64,000 bases of DNA from G965215045 sp965215045 (GTDB lineage: Bacteria; Pseudomonadota; Gammaproteobacteria; JABABF01). The stretch lies in the NCBI GenBank assembly GCA_965215045.1, contig OZ244031.1, positions 1,178,001-1,242,000 on the forward strand, given 5' to 3'. Shown one piece after another: positions 12,001 through 24,000 of this stretch. A program made the translations under genes and the position numbers. Positions within the stretch are counted from its first letter, which is position 1. Every line of letters begins with the position of its first letter. The notes under the pieces are model-generated. The model was not told the DNA's origin and did not search any database. It was given only the letters and a program-made list of their open reading frames with translations.

Positions 12001-15000
12001 AACGGTTATGCGCTGGATGATTTGCAGGTGTTGAACGCGGCTGCGGTTTACGCGGGTGCGGTGCTGGAATTCGAAGTGGGGATGAACGCTGCGGCTTCCA
12101 GTGATTTGCGGGTGGATGTGCAGTTGGGTGCGGGGCTTGCGAGCGGGATGGTCATCATACCGGCGGGGGATACCGGGGCGACGGGTGAGGTTCTGCTGCC
12201 GGGGGATGTTCCGGCGGCGGTTCACCCGTTGTCGCTGAGCGGGGCGACTTTTGCCGATGGTGTGGGGACGCCGACAGTGACGGCGACACCGCAGGATGTA
12301 ACTGTACAGGGGGCCCGGGTGCGGATGCGCACAACCCTGAGGCCGCAGCTGGTGTCCGAGGGTGCGCAGGCCACGTTGACGGTGGGGGTGGACAACCTGG
12401 GTGACACCGCGCGCTCCGTGGTGTTGCAGCCCTCGTCTGTGCCTGCGGACAGTCGCCTGGTGTTTATGCCGGCTGTTTCGGCGGTCATTGCGCTGGGAGC
12501 AGAGGGCGGTGGGAGTGATATGGCGGAGCAGATCTTTATCGTCGATGTGCAGGACGACACTCGCGCGAATCCCCGCACCGGGCTGTCTTTGCAGGTGCGG
12601 ACGCACGCCGGCAGTGCTTCCGGGGAGGTGCTGGCCGCTGCGGTTGCGGAGATGCCCCTGACGATCCCGCGCAACGGCTATGTGCTGATGCTGGAGGCAC
12701 CGCCGTCCGGGGTGGTGCTGGGTGAGTCGTGGGGCGTGAACGCGGTGCTGCAGGAGGGTTCGGGGGAGGCGGTGCCGGCACCGGTGCTGGTGCGCCTGAC
12801 GGTCGAGGTCAATGAGCCGGGCGGGACCTCGCAGATGGTGGAGGTGGAGATTGCGGCGGGTGCCACAACGGCGGCCGTGAGTTTTATGCCCATGGCGGTG
12901 GGAGACTATGACTTGAGTGTGACGACGGCGATGTTTGACACCGTCCTGCAGGGCGACCAGGCGTCTCCGGACATTGACATGGCGATGACCAGCGTTATGG
13001 TGGAGCGTCCGGGGCTGGTATTGAGTTGGACGCCGGCGGAGTCGGAGTCGGCGGAGGGTCAGGAGCAGACCCTGGTGCTGGGGGCGGAGAACCTGGAGCA
13101 TTACCTGTCGGGGGGTGCGAGCCTGGATGTGGACCTGTCCCTGTCGGCCACGACGGAATTGCAGTTGCTGACGGGTTCGCCGGTGAGTTTGAGTGTGGCG
13201 ATGCCGACAACGCAGGTGCGGGTGCAGGCATTGGTGGATGACACACCGGAGCCCCGGGAGACATCGCAGTTGACGGCGATGGCGACGGCGGACGGTGTGT
13301 CGGTGGAGGCGGAAGCCCTGGTGTCGGTAGTGCGTCACGGCTATGCGGTGTCGCGGGTGGGTGCTGAGTCCGTGGCGGTGGCCTCGGGCAATGAATTCAT
13401 GCTGTTTGCGGAGTTGAATGCGGCGGACCCGCATACGGCGACGGTGAGCGTGGAGTTGCTGGGTCTGGGAGAGGGGCAATCGGAGTCCGCCGAGGTGGTG
13501 GTGTCGACGAATGCACTGCGGGGTGTGGTGACGATTGACCCGTCCGACCCGCTGCTGGGGCTGTCGCTGGCGGACGGTCTGTATCACATTCGCTTTTCCA
13601 ACGCTGTTTTTGCATCCTCTGCGGCCGGGGACCAGTCGGTGCTGGACGATGGGACGGGGGGTCGGGCGGGGATTTTGCGTTATGGTGTGAGTGTGCTTCT
13701 GCAGGCGCAGTTGGCGGGCGGTGTCATGGAGTTGCGGGAGTCGACGCCGGCGAGCGTGGCGACCCTGGAGTTGAGTGCCGAGAACCTGGGCATTCGCTCC
13801 TATGGTTCGGACGAGGTGATGCCGCTGGTGATCAGTCTGGAGGAGGGTGCAGCGGATGTGGAGCTGTCCTCGTCTTCGTTGCAGTTGGTGCGCTTGCGTC
13901 CGGGCCAGGGGGCGTCCGGCCGGGTGCAGCTGGAGGTGCTCAATGACGAGCTGGCGGAGCCCCGGGAGCGGGTGCAGGTGTCGGTTTCGGGGACGCCGAC
14001 CTACGGGACGAAGATTACGCGGATGGTGGAGTTTGTGATTCCGCGCAATGATTACCGGGTGATGTCGCTGCAGTTGCCGGCGGAAGAGGATTTGCAGACC
14101 GGGGAGGCTTTTGCGGTGCGGGTGGAGTTGAATGCGGTGGCCCCGGTAACGGTGAGTATGACGGTGCGCGCCGACGGTGGCCCGGCGGGGGTATTGGAGC
14201 GGTTGCTGGAGGTCGGGGTCGGTATGCAGTCGGGGGCGGAGGAGTTTGTGCTGACCCAGCCGGGTGCTTACGAGTTCACGGTGTTGTCGGATGCGGCCTT
14301 TGCCGAGTTTGAGAGTGGCGACCAGGTGTATCTGCCGGGGACGGAGGTCCTGGTGGAGCAGCGTCAGGTGGGTGGCGAGGAGATTGGGGTGGCGGTGTTG
14401 TCGCTGGTTCTGGAGCGTGACACGCTGGCGGAGGGCGAGCAGACGACTTTGACTTTGAGTGTGTCGGGGCTGGAGGCTGCGGACGGAGTGTTGTCGGTGC
14501 AGTTGCGTGTGGAGGCGGTGGAGGCTGCGGGCACGGGTGATGTGAGTGTGTCGCTGGGGATGGTGGACTTGAGTGCGGATGCGCGCACGCAGACGGTGTT
14601 GGTGAGTGCTGCAGACGATGGGATGGCGGAGGATCGGGAGCGGTTCCGGGTGCTGGCGGAGGCGCAGGGTCCGCTGCCGGTGGCGGTGGAGTTGGCGGTG
14701 GTGCGCAACGGGTATCGCTGGACGGGGCTGCGGGTGATGCCGTCGGAGGTGGACTTGGGGGGCGTGGTGCAGGTATTCCTGGATTTGAATGCGATTGCCG
14801 GCACCACGGTGCATGCGACGGTGCGCGCACACTTGTCGGAGTCGAGTTCGCAGACCATAGAGGTGGAGCTGCGCGGGGATACCAGCGGCCGTGCCAGGAG
14901 CGCACCGTTCACAGAGGCGGGGGCGTATGAATTGACCCTGGAAGCGTCTTCGTTTGCCGAGACCCTGGCGGGGGATCAGCCGGCCCCGGATGGCGGGGAG

Positions 15001-18000
15001 TTGTTGCGGGCGTCCCTGCAGGTGAACCCGGCCCCGCTGCCGGCACCGGAGGTGGTGTCCCTGGCCGTGCCGGCGTCGGTGGTGGTGGACACGGGTTTCG
15101 AGGTGACGGTGGGCCTGGACAGCAACGCCCCGCAGTCGGTGGCGGGGACGATTACGGCGAGCATGGCCGGTGAGCCGGATGTGGTGCAGACCTTCTCGAT
15201 TTCCTCCGGCGACACGATGGGGACGGCGATGTTTGCCACCGGTCTGCCGGTGACGGGGGCCTGGCTGCTGTCGGTGAGTGAGGCGGAGTTGGCGGATGGC
15301 ACCACCTTGACCGTGCGAGCCGGTGCCCGGGATATATCCCTGACGGTGGAGGTGCCGGCACCGGAGGTGGTGTCCCTGGCCGTGCCGGCATCGGTGGTGG
15401 TGGACACGGGCTTCGAGGTGCAGGTGGGCCTGGACAGCAACGCCCCGCAGTCGGTGGCGGGGACGATTACGGCGAGCATGGGCGGGCAGCCGGATGTGGT
15501 GCAGACCTTCTCGATTTCCTCCGGCGATACGATGGGGACGACGGTGTTTGACGCCGGTCTGCCGGCGGCGGGGGATTGGCTGCTGTCGGTGAGTGAGGCG
15601 GAGTTGGCGGATGGCACCACCTTGACCGTGCAAGCCGGTGCCCGGGATATATCCCTGACGGTGGAGCCGCCGGCACCGGAGGTGGTGTCCTTGAGTGTGC
15701 CGGCACCGGTGGTGGTGGACACGGGCTTCGAGGTGACGGTGGGCCTGGACAGCAGCGCACCGCAGTCGGTGGCGGGCACGATTACGGCGAGCATGGGCGG
15801 GCAGCCGGATGTGGTGCAGACCTTCTCGATTTCCTCCGGCGATACGATGGGGACGACGATGTTTGGCACCGGTCTGCCGGCGGCGGGGGCCTGGCTGCTG
15901 TCGGTGAGTTCTGCGGAGTTGGCGGATGGCACCACCTTGACCGTGCAAGCCGGTGCCCGGGATATATCCCTGACGGTGGAGGTGCCGGCACCGGAGGTGG
16001 TGTCCCTGGCCGTGCCGGCATCGGTGGTGGTGGACACGGCATTCACGGTTACGGCGACCTTGAGCGTGGCGGCCCCGCAGCTGGTAACGGGAACGATTAC
16101 GGCGAGCCTGGGTGGTCAGCCGGATGTGCAGCGGACTTTCGGCATCGAGCTGAACGGGCTCAGCGGGACGGCGGACTTTGACGCCGGTCTGCCGGCGGCG
16201 GGGGATTGGCTGCTGTCGGTGACGAGCGCGCAGTTGGCGGATGGTACGCCGCTGACCGTGCAAGCCGGTGCCGAGAATGTGTCCCTGATGGTGCAACCGC
16301 CGCCGCCGGAGGTGGTGTCCCTGGCCGTGCCGGCGTCGGTGGTGGTGGACACGGGCTTCGAGGTGACGGTGGGTCTGGACAGCAACGCCCCGCAGTCGGT
16401 GGCGGGCACGATTACGGCGACCATGACCGGTCAGGCGGATGTGGTGCAGACCTTCTCGATTTCCATGGGCGATACGATGGGGACGGCGATGTTTGGCACC
16501 GGTCTGCCGGTTACGGGAGATTGGCTGTTGTCGGTGAGCGAGGCGGAGTTGGCGGATGGCACCACCTTGACCGTGCGAGCCGGTGCCCGGGATATATCCC
16601 TGACGGTGCAACCGCCGCCGCCGGAGGTGGTGTCCCTGGCCGTGCCGGCGGCACCGGTGGTGGTGGACACGGGCTTTGAGGTGACGGTGGGACTGGACAG
16701 CAACGCATCGCAGTCGGTGGCGGGCACGATTACGGCGACCATGACCGGGCAGGCGGATGTGGTGCAGACCTTCTCGATTTCCATGGGCGACACGATGGGG
16801 ACGACGATGTTTGCCACCGGTCTGCCGGCGGCGGGGGCCTGGCTGTTGTCGGTGAGCGAGGCGGAGTTGGCGGATGGCACGCCGCTGAGCGTGCGAGCCG
16901 GTGCCCGGGATATATCCCTGACGGTGGAGCCGCCGGCACCGGAGGTGGTGTCCCTGGCCGTGCCGGCGTCGGTGGTGGTGGACACGGGCTTCGAAGTTAC
17001 GGTGGGCCTGGACAGCAACGCCCCGCAGTCGGTGGCGGGCACGATTACGGCGAGCATGACCGGGCAGGCGGATGTGGTGCAGACCTTCTCGATTTCCATG
17101 GGCGATACGACGGGGACGGCGATGTTTGGCACCGGTCTGCCGGCGACGGGGGCCTGGCTGTTGTCGGTGAGTGCGGCAGAGTTGGCGGATGGCACCACCT
17201 TGACCGTGCGAGCCGGTGCCCGGGATGTATCCCTGACGGTGGAGCCGCCGCCAGAGGTGGTTTTGAGTCTGGCCCTGGAACGGGAGCCGCTGGCGGAGGC
17301 GGGTGCCGGCAGCACCACGAGCCTGACGGTGAGTGCCACGAACCTGGCACTGGCGGACCAGCTGACCGTGAGTGTCCGCCTGGTGGAGAGCGATGGAGAT
17401 GCCATGGCGGACCTGGTGTTTGTGCAGGACCCGGGTGCGGAGGTGCTGGAGCTGATGTTGAGCGGTGCGCAGCCGTCGGCGGTGCTGGCATTGGCGGCGG
17501 TGGACGATGAGGAGCCGGAGCTGCGGGAGACCGTGAGGATTATGGCGACTGCAGCGGATGTGGCGACGAGAAATGTGACGGTGCGGATCGGTTACAACGA
17601 TTACGTGGTCAGCCTGCGCCTGGGGCTAACCAAGGTGGAAGCGGGTCGGGGCGTTACCCTGTTGGCGGAACTGAATGGTCCCGCACCGGCGGACTTGGAA
17701 CTGACGCCACTGGCGGAGCCGGTGCCGCCCCTGGTTGCGGAACCGGTGGAGTTTCCAAGAAGGCCTTTTATTTCCCGGGGCGCATCAGCGAGTAATCCGG
17801 GACAGACTGTACTGTCCTCTTTTAGTGGGGCCGCGGGGGATTGGGTGTGGACGGTGAGGACGCGGCACTTCCTGGCCGGACAGCAGGGGGTGGACGAGCT
17901 GGAGCCGCGGGTCGTGGGTGCCCGGATGCGGGTGGTGCCGGTGGTCAGCGAGTTGCAGGCACCTGCGCGGCTGGTGGCGAATGCGGAGCTCCGGCTTACG

Positions 18001-21000
18001 GTGTCCCTGAGTGCGGTGCTGTCGCAGACGGTTACGGGCACGGTGCAGGCGGTTCTGGGCCCGGATATAGAGGAGCAGGTTTTCAGCGTGCTGCCCGGCA
18101 GATCGTCGGTGGAAGTGGTGTTTGCGGCGGGCCTGCCGGTCGGGAGCTGGAGTATATCGGTTACGGAGGCGGTGGCGATGTTCCCGGGGGACATCGAGCG
18201 GGAGTTCCCGGGGGGCATCACCAGGGTGTTGCCGGGGACCACGACCGAGTCGCTGCGGGTCGACACTGCGGCACAGAATGTGGTCGTGGAGGTGCTGCAG
18301 CTGGACCTGAACCTGGCACAGGACACCCTGGCGGAGGGGGATTCGACGAACCTGATGATCAGTGTGACGGGTCTGGCACAGGATAGCACCCTGGATGTGA
18401 GCGTCCGCCTGGTGGAGAGCGATGGAGATGCCATGGCGGACCTGGTGTTGGTGCAGGACCCGGGTGCGGAGATGCTGGAGCTGGTGTTGAGTGGTGCGCA
18501 GCCGTCGGCGGTGGTGGCATTGGAGGCGGTGGATGACGCCCTGGCGGAGCCCAGGGAGAGCCTGAGCTTGCGGGTCAGTCCGGGCGGGGACCTGCCGTTG
18601 TCGATCGGCCGCAATGATTATGCGGTGGACCTTCTGCCGCTGCCGCTGGGCCGGGCACTTGCCGGTACCACCCTGAATGTGACCGCGGAGTTGAATGCGG
18701 TGGAACCCGGCTCAGACCTGGAGCTGGAGCTGCAGGCACGGCCTGCGGACGGCAGCACACCTGCTCCCCTGTCGCTGATGATTGCCGCCGGCCAGCTCCG
18801 GGCCAGCGGGATTTTCATCCTGCCGTCCGTGCCGGGCCAGTGGTCCGTGGCGGTGAGCCAGGCGCGCTTTGCGGTCGTGGAACCGGGCGACCAGCACCCC
18901 GCACCGGGGCCGGGTGTGCAGCTGGAGATTCTCGCGGCCTTTGATTTGCGTATGAGCTTATCCCAGGCCGAGCTCGCCGAGGGCGAGATGACATCCCTGG
19001 TCGTGATGCCCAGCGTAACGGTGTCCGCCCCCGTGAACTTCCGCCTGGAGATCGCCGGCGATGATCTGCAGTTCAATCCCGGGGCGTCGACCGCCGTCGA
19101 ATTCACCCTGGGGCCGTCCACACCGAACTTCACGGTCGACGTGATGGCACTGCAGGATGATCTGCCCGAGGGCCGGGAGCCGGTGCGCATCACGGTGCGC
19201 AGCCTGGGCCTGCTCCCGCAGGTGGAGGCGGACACGGAGGCCGTCATCCCGCGCCACGGCTTTGCCGCCAGCCTGGCAGAGCTGCCGGCGACCGGGCGCA
19301 CGGGCAGTGAACTGCAGCCGCTCGTGCAGTTGAATGCCGCGGTCCCGGAGGGCTCCACGGTGCGGGCCACACTCGCCTGGCGTTTCACCTCGGGTTCGAT
19401 GACCACCGAGTTGGGCAGCAGCGAGGCGGACATCGAGGGGGGGCAGAGTTCTATCGCCTTCGCCCCGGTGTTGCTCACGCGGGTGGGCGAGTATGAATTC
19501 ACCCTGCGTGCTGCGAGTTTTGTGCCGCCGTTCATCGGCGGGGATCAGCGGCAGCTGGACGGAGTGCCGGCGAGCCGGGCGGTGAACGTGTCGGGGACAC
19601 TCGTGCGGGTGTTTCCATCCGAGCTGGTAACGGGCATTGACACCACGGGTGTGGAAGGGACCACGGGACTGGTGATAGTGCATGCGGGCGAGCTGCAGCC
19701 GGGTGAGGAGCTGAGTGTCACGCTGCGGCACGACTTCGGGATGGATGCGGAATTTGTGAATGATGATGGTTCTACGAGAGCGATGCCGGTTTTCATGTTG
19801 AGTGCCTCGACGCCCTCCGAGTGGGTGTGGGTGCGCTTTATCGCCGACCACCTGGCCGAGCCGCGCGAGACCTTCAGCCTGTACGTGGATGCGACGAGTT
19901 TACTGGACTCCACAACCCAGACCGTGAAGGTATCGCTCACCATCCCGCGCCACGGCTACGCAATCCGCAACCTGAACGCCGTGCCTTCGTACCAGATTTT
20001 TCGAGATAACCGTGACCCCATGGAGCAGATAAACAACAAGATTTATGCGGACCATATACCGCTGAACATCCTGGTTACCGTGGCTGGCAGCACAGACACT
20101 TCGACCGAGGATTGCCTGGCGGGCCGCTGCGGCAGTATGGGTGCGGTGCTGTTTCCCGATGATGTGGTGCTGCTGGGCTGGGAGAGGCGGGGGCGCGATT
20201 TCGCCAGCACCGAGATACAAGTGGTGGGAGACGGCGTGTCCGTGGAAACCGAGGTTACCATGCCCTTCGATCTGCCGCAGCCGGGTGATTATGAACTGGT
20301 GCTCACGGGTGCCCGCTTTGCCAGTGCGGAGCCGGGCGACCAGCGGGAGCTGTTCCTGGCCGATGATGTGGCACCGCACCAGGTCGAGGCCTTTGCGCCA
20401 CCGGTGATCACTTTGAGCTCATTGCCGGCTCCGGTGGTGGAACGGAGAGTAATCCTAAGATTTCCTATAAGTACCTCAAATGTGTTCGGTACATTGGGGG
20501 TCCGTGTTGATCGAGCGCGTCCCTTGGGTTCTCAACCGGGGGCTGACTTATCAGTTTCTGATAGTAGTACGCTATATCGTCGTGGTGGGCAATTCCCAAT
20601 AACCATATTTGCGGACGATATCCCCGAGCCGGCCGAGGCTTTGACGTTCAGCGGCCGGTGGCACCTGGGCTTCGGTACATCGGCTCCTGATCATCCCGAG
20701 CACTTCTTCTACCAGCATGTCGAAATCCAAGTAACAATCGCGCGCAACGACTACGCATTGACAGCCCTGAGCTTCACGCACCCGGGCGGCACGCTGTATG
20801 CGACGGCACCGCTGCCGGTAATCCTGACATTCAATGGCATGCTGCCGGCCCCGGTGGAGGTGGAACTGCAGGCGGCAGAGGCGGGAGACCCGGACAATCC
20901 CGTCTCCATCTTCCGCACGCTGCCGGCCGCAGACCCCTTCACCCAGCCGGTGGATGCCGCCCGGTCGACGCCCGTGAGCCTGACCACAAACCTGGGCCTG

Positions 21001-24000
21001 CCGAGTGCCGGCAACTGGACCGTGTCGGTGGCTGCAGCGCGCTTCACCACCATCGAATACGCCGAAGACCAGGTGGACCTGTCGGTGTCCGCCGGCACGG
21101 TCCAGATCGAAGTCGTCGCACCGCTGGTGTCCGTGGCGTCGGTATCGATGGTCCCGGCGGTGGTTGCCGAGGGTGCCCGGTCGACCCTGAACCTGAGAAT
21201 CACCCATCAACAGGCCGAGGCACAGTCCCTGAGATTGGACCTGTCGACGCATGGGGAAGGGCCGTCGCTGCGCTTGGAGAGCACCGGGGCGGATCTCCCG
21301 ACCGAGACCGCCGTTATATCGCTGGAGCCCAACACGCCCTTGGACGTGATGTTGCCCATTCGGGTGCAAGACGACGACTTGCCGAACCCGCGCACCCCGC
21401 CGGTACTGATTCTGCAGGTCCTGGTAGAGGATGATATGGGCAATCCCCTGGCGGGCGGCGAGACACCGCTCATGGTGGCGCGCGCCGACTACCGGGTAAC
21501 GAGCCTGGCACTGCTGGATGCCACAAACCGCACCCCGTTGCCCGCGGGGGCGGGCCTGTCACTGGGGCAGGAGTTTGTCGCCGTCGTGAACTTCAATGCG
21601 GGCCTGCCGACCAGTGCGAGCTGGACCCTGGAGGCCAGCCGTGCCGATGGCCAGACGCAATCCTGGGACGGGGATGCGATTCCCGCCGGCTCCCTGCGGG
21701 CGGAACTCGCAGCCAGCCTGTCCCGGCCGGGCACCTGGACCTTGAGCGTGCGGGCGCAATTTCAATCCGGGGTGTACACGGGGGATGCGGTGGACCAGGA
21801 GCACTTGGGCACAGCACCGGATGCGCAATTCACCATCGTCGGGCTGCCGATCATCTTGCGGGCTGAGTTGGACCGCACGCTGGTGCGGGAGGGCGAGGAG
21901 GCATTCCTGAACCTGGAGGCGGAGAACCTGGATGTGACGCTGGAAACATTCATTACACCCGCTCCTGCGGCCGGCCAGACTGTAGTCGACCTGTCATCCG
22001 ATGCTTTCCTGGCGCTTTTGGATACACGGAACTTGAGGGCGGACAATCCGCGTCTGCAGTGGCGGCTCCCGATTCCCCAGGACCAGCTGGCCGCACCGCG
22101 CGGCATCCTGGAGTTCGCTGTGAGTCAGGCGACGCCCTTGTCATCAGACATCCTGGAGAGTGACGTGGAGCTCGGCGATGCCCGTGCCGCCATGGCGATC
22201 CCGCGCGAGGACTACGCACTGCACCTGAACCTGGTCTCCGGCCTGGTGCGCGCGGGGATACCGCTGGAGGTGGAAGTGCGCCTGGGCAGTGTTGCACCCG
22301 CGGCGGAACTGCAGCCGGCACCGTCCACCGTGACCCTGAGCCTTGCGATCGATGTCAGCACCGGCCTGCCCCCGCAGCCTGCCCGGCAGCTGACCATCCC
22401 GCCCGGCGAGAGTGTGGCTTCTGTCACCCTCAACCCGGCGTCTGCGGGCCAGTGGACCGTGGCGGTGAGCCAGGCGCGCTTTGCGAGCGCAGAACCGGGC
22501 GACCAGCCGGGCCCCGCACTGGGGCCGGGTGTGCGCCTTTCGATTATCGAGGCCTTTGACTTGCTCCTGAGCTTGTCCCCGCCCGAGATCGCCGAGGGCG
22601 AGATGGCAACCCTGGACTTGAGAGCCGACCGGCAGTTGAGCTCTCCGCTGGGCTTCCGCCTGGAAATCCAGGGCGATGATCTGCAGTTCCATCCCCGGGC
22701 GTCGACCGCCGTCGAATTCACCCTGGGGCCGTCCGCACCGGACTTCACGGTCTCCGTGATGGCACTGCGGGATAATCTGCCCGAGGAGCGGGAGCAGGTG
22801 CAGATCACGGTGAACGGCTTGAACTTTGCCCAGCCGCTACTGGCGAGCGTGGAGGCGATGATCCCGCGCAATGGCTTTGCCGCCCGCCTGGCAGAGCTGC
22901 CGGTGCTCGCGCGCCCGGGCAGTGAACTGCGGCCTGGCGTGCAGTTGAATGCCAGGGTTCCGGAGGGCTCCACGGTGCGGGCCACACTCGCCTGGCGTTT
23001 CACCTCGGGTTCGATAACCACCGAGTTGGGCAGCACCGAGGCGGACATCGAGGGGGGCCAGGATTCCGTCAGCTTCGACCCGGTGCCGCTCACGCGGGAG
23101 GGCGCGTATGAATTCACCCTGCGTGCGGCGAGTTTTGTGCCGCCGTCGCCGTTCATCGGCAGGGACCAGCGGCAGCTGGACGGAGTGCCGGCGAGCCGGG
23201 CGTTGAACGTGAGGGATATATCCTTGCAGCTGACCCCGTCCGAGCTGGTTACGGGCGTTGACATCCGTGATGTGGAAGGGTCAACGGGGCAGGTGATAGT
23301 GCAGGTGAGCCAGCTGCAGCCGGGTGAGGAGCTCAGGATAACGTTGCGGCACGACTTCGGGGCGGATGCGGAATTTGTGGATGAGAGTGCTACTCCGATC
23401 GAGTCGCCGGTTTTCGTGTTGAGTGCCTCTACGCCCTCTGGCACAGTGTTGATACTCCCTATCGAGGATGACCTGGCCGAACCGCGCGAGACCTTTACAT
23501 TGTACGTGGATGCGGTGAGTTCACTGGATCCCGCGACCCGCACCGTGGTGGTACCGGTAATCATTCCGCGCCACGGCTACGCGATCACCGAATTTGAGGC
23601 CCTGCCCCCGTACGAACTTACGCCGGATGCCACTGAGATTTATGCCGACCATGTACCGCTGAACGTTCAAGTCACCGTGGGTGATAGCGATGGTGAGGAG
23701 GTGGTGCTGCAGCGACGGGATATGGTGCTGCTGAAGTTGGAGAGGCGGGGGCGCGTCTTCGCCCGCAGAGAGGCACAGATGGCGACCAACCGCGTGGTCG
23801 TGCCCTTCCAGCTGCCGCAGGCGGGTCAGTATGAACTGGTGCTCACCAGTGCCCGCTTTGTCAGTGCGGAGCCGGGCGACCAGCGGGAGCTGCCCCTGGA
23901 CCAGGTGGCACCGCATCGGGTCGAGGCCTTTGCCCCACCGGTGATCAGCCTGGGTTTGCCTCCGGGGGTAGTGCTGGAACAGGAAACACGAACACAGCTG

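Noticed and set aside
11947..16611. Minus-strand frame of about 1,550 codons
   Set aside because: It is antisense to the EVVSL array and only mirrors the 315-bp period of the coding strand.
15049..17247. CRISPR array or tandem satellite
   Set aside because: The 315-bp units are fully coding, keep one frame, encode a 105-residue domain and have no spacer structure.
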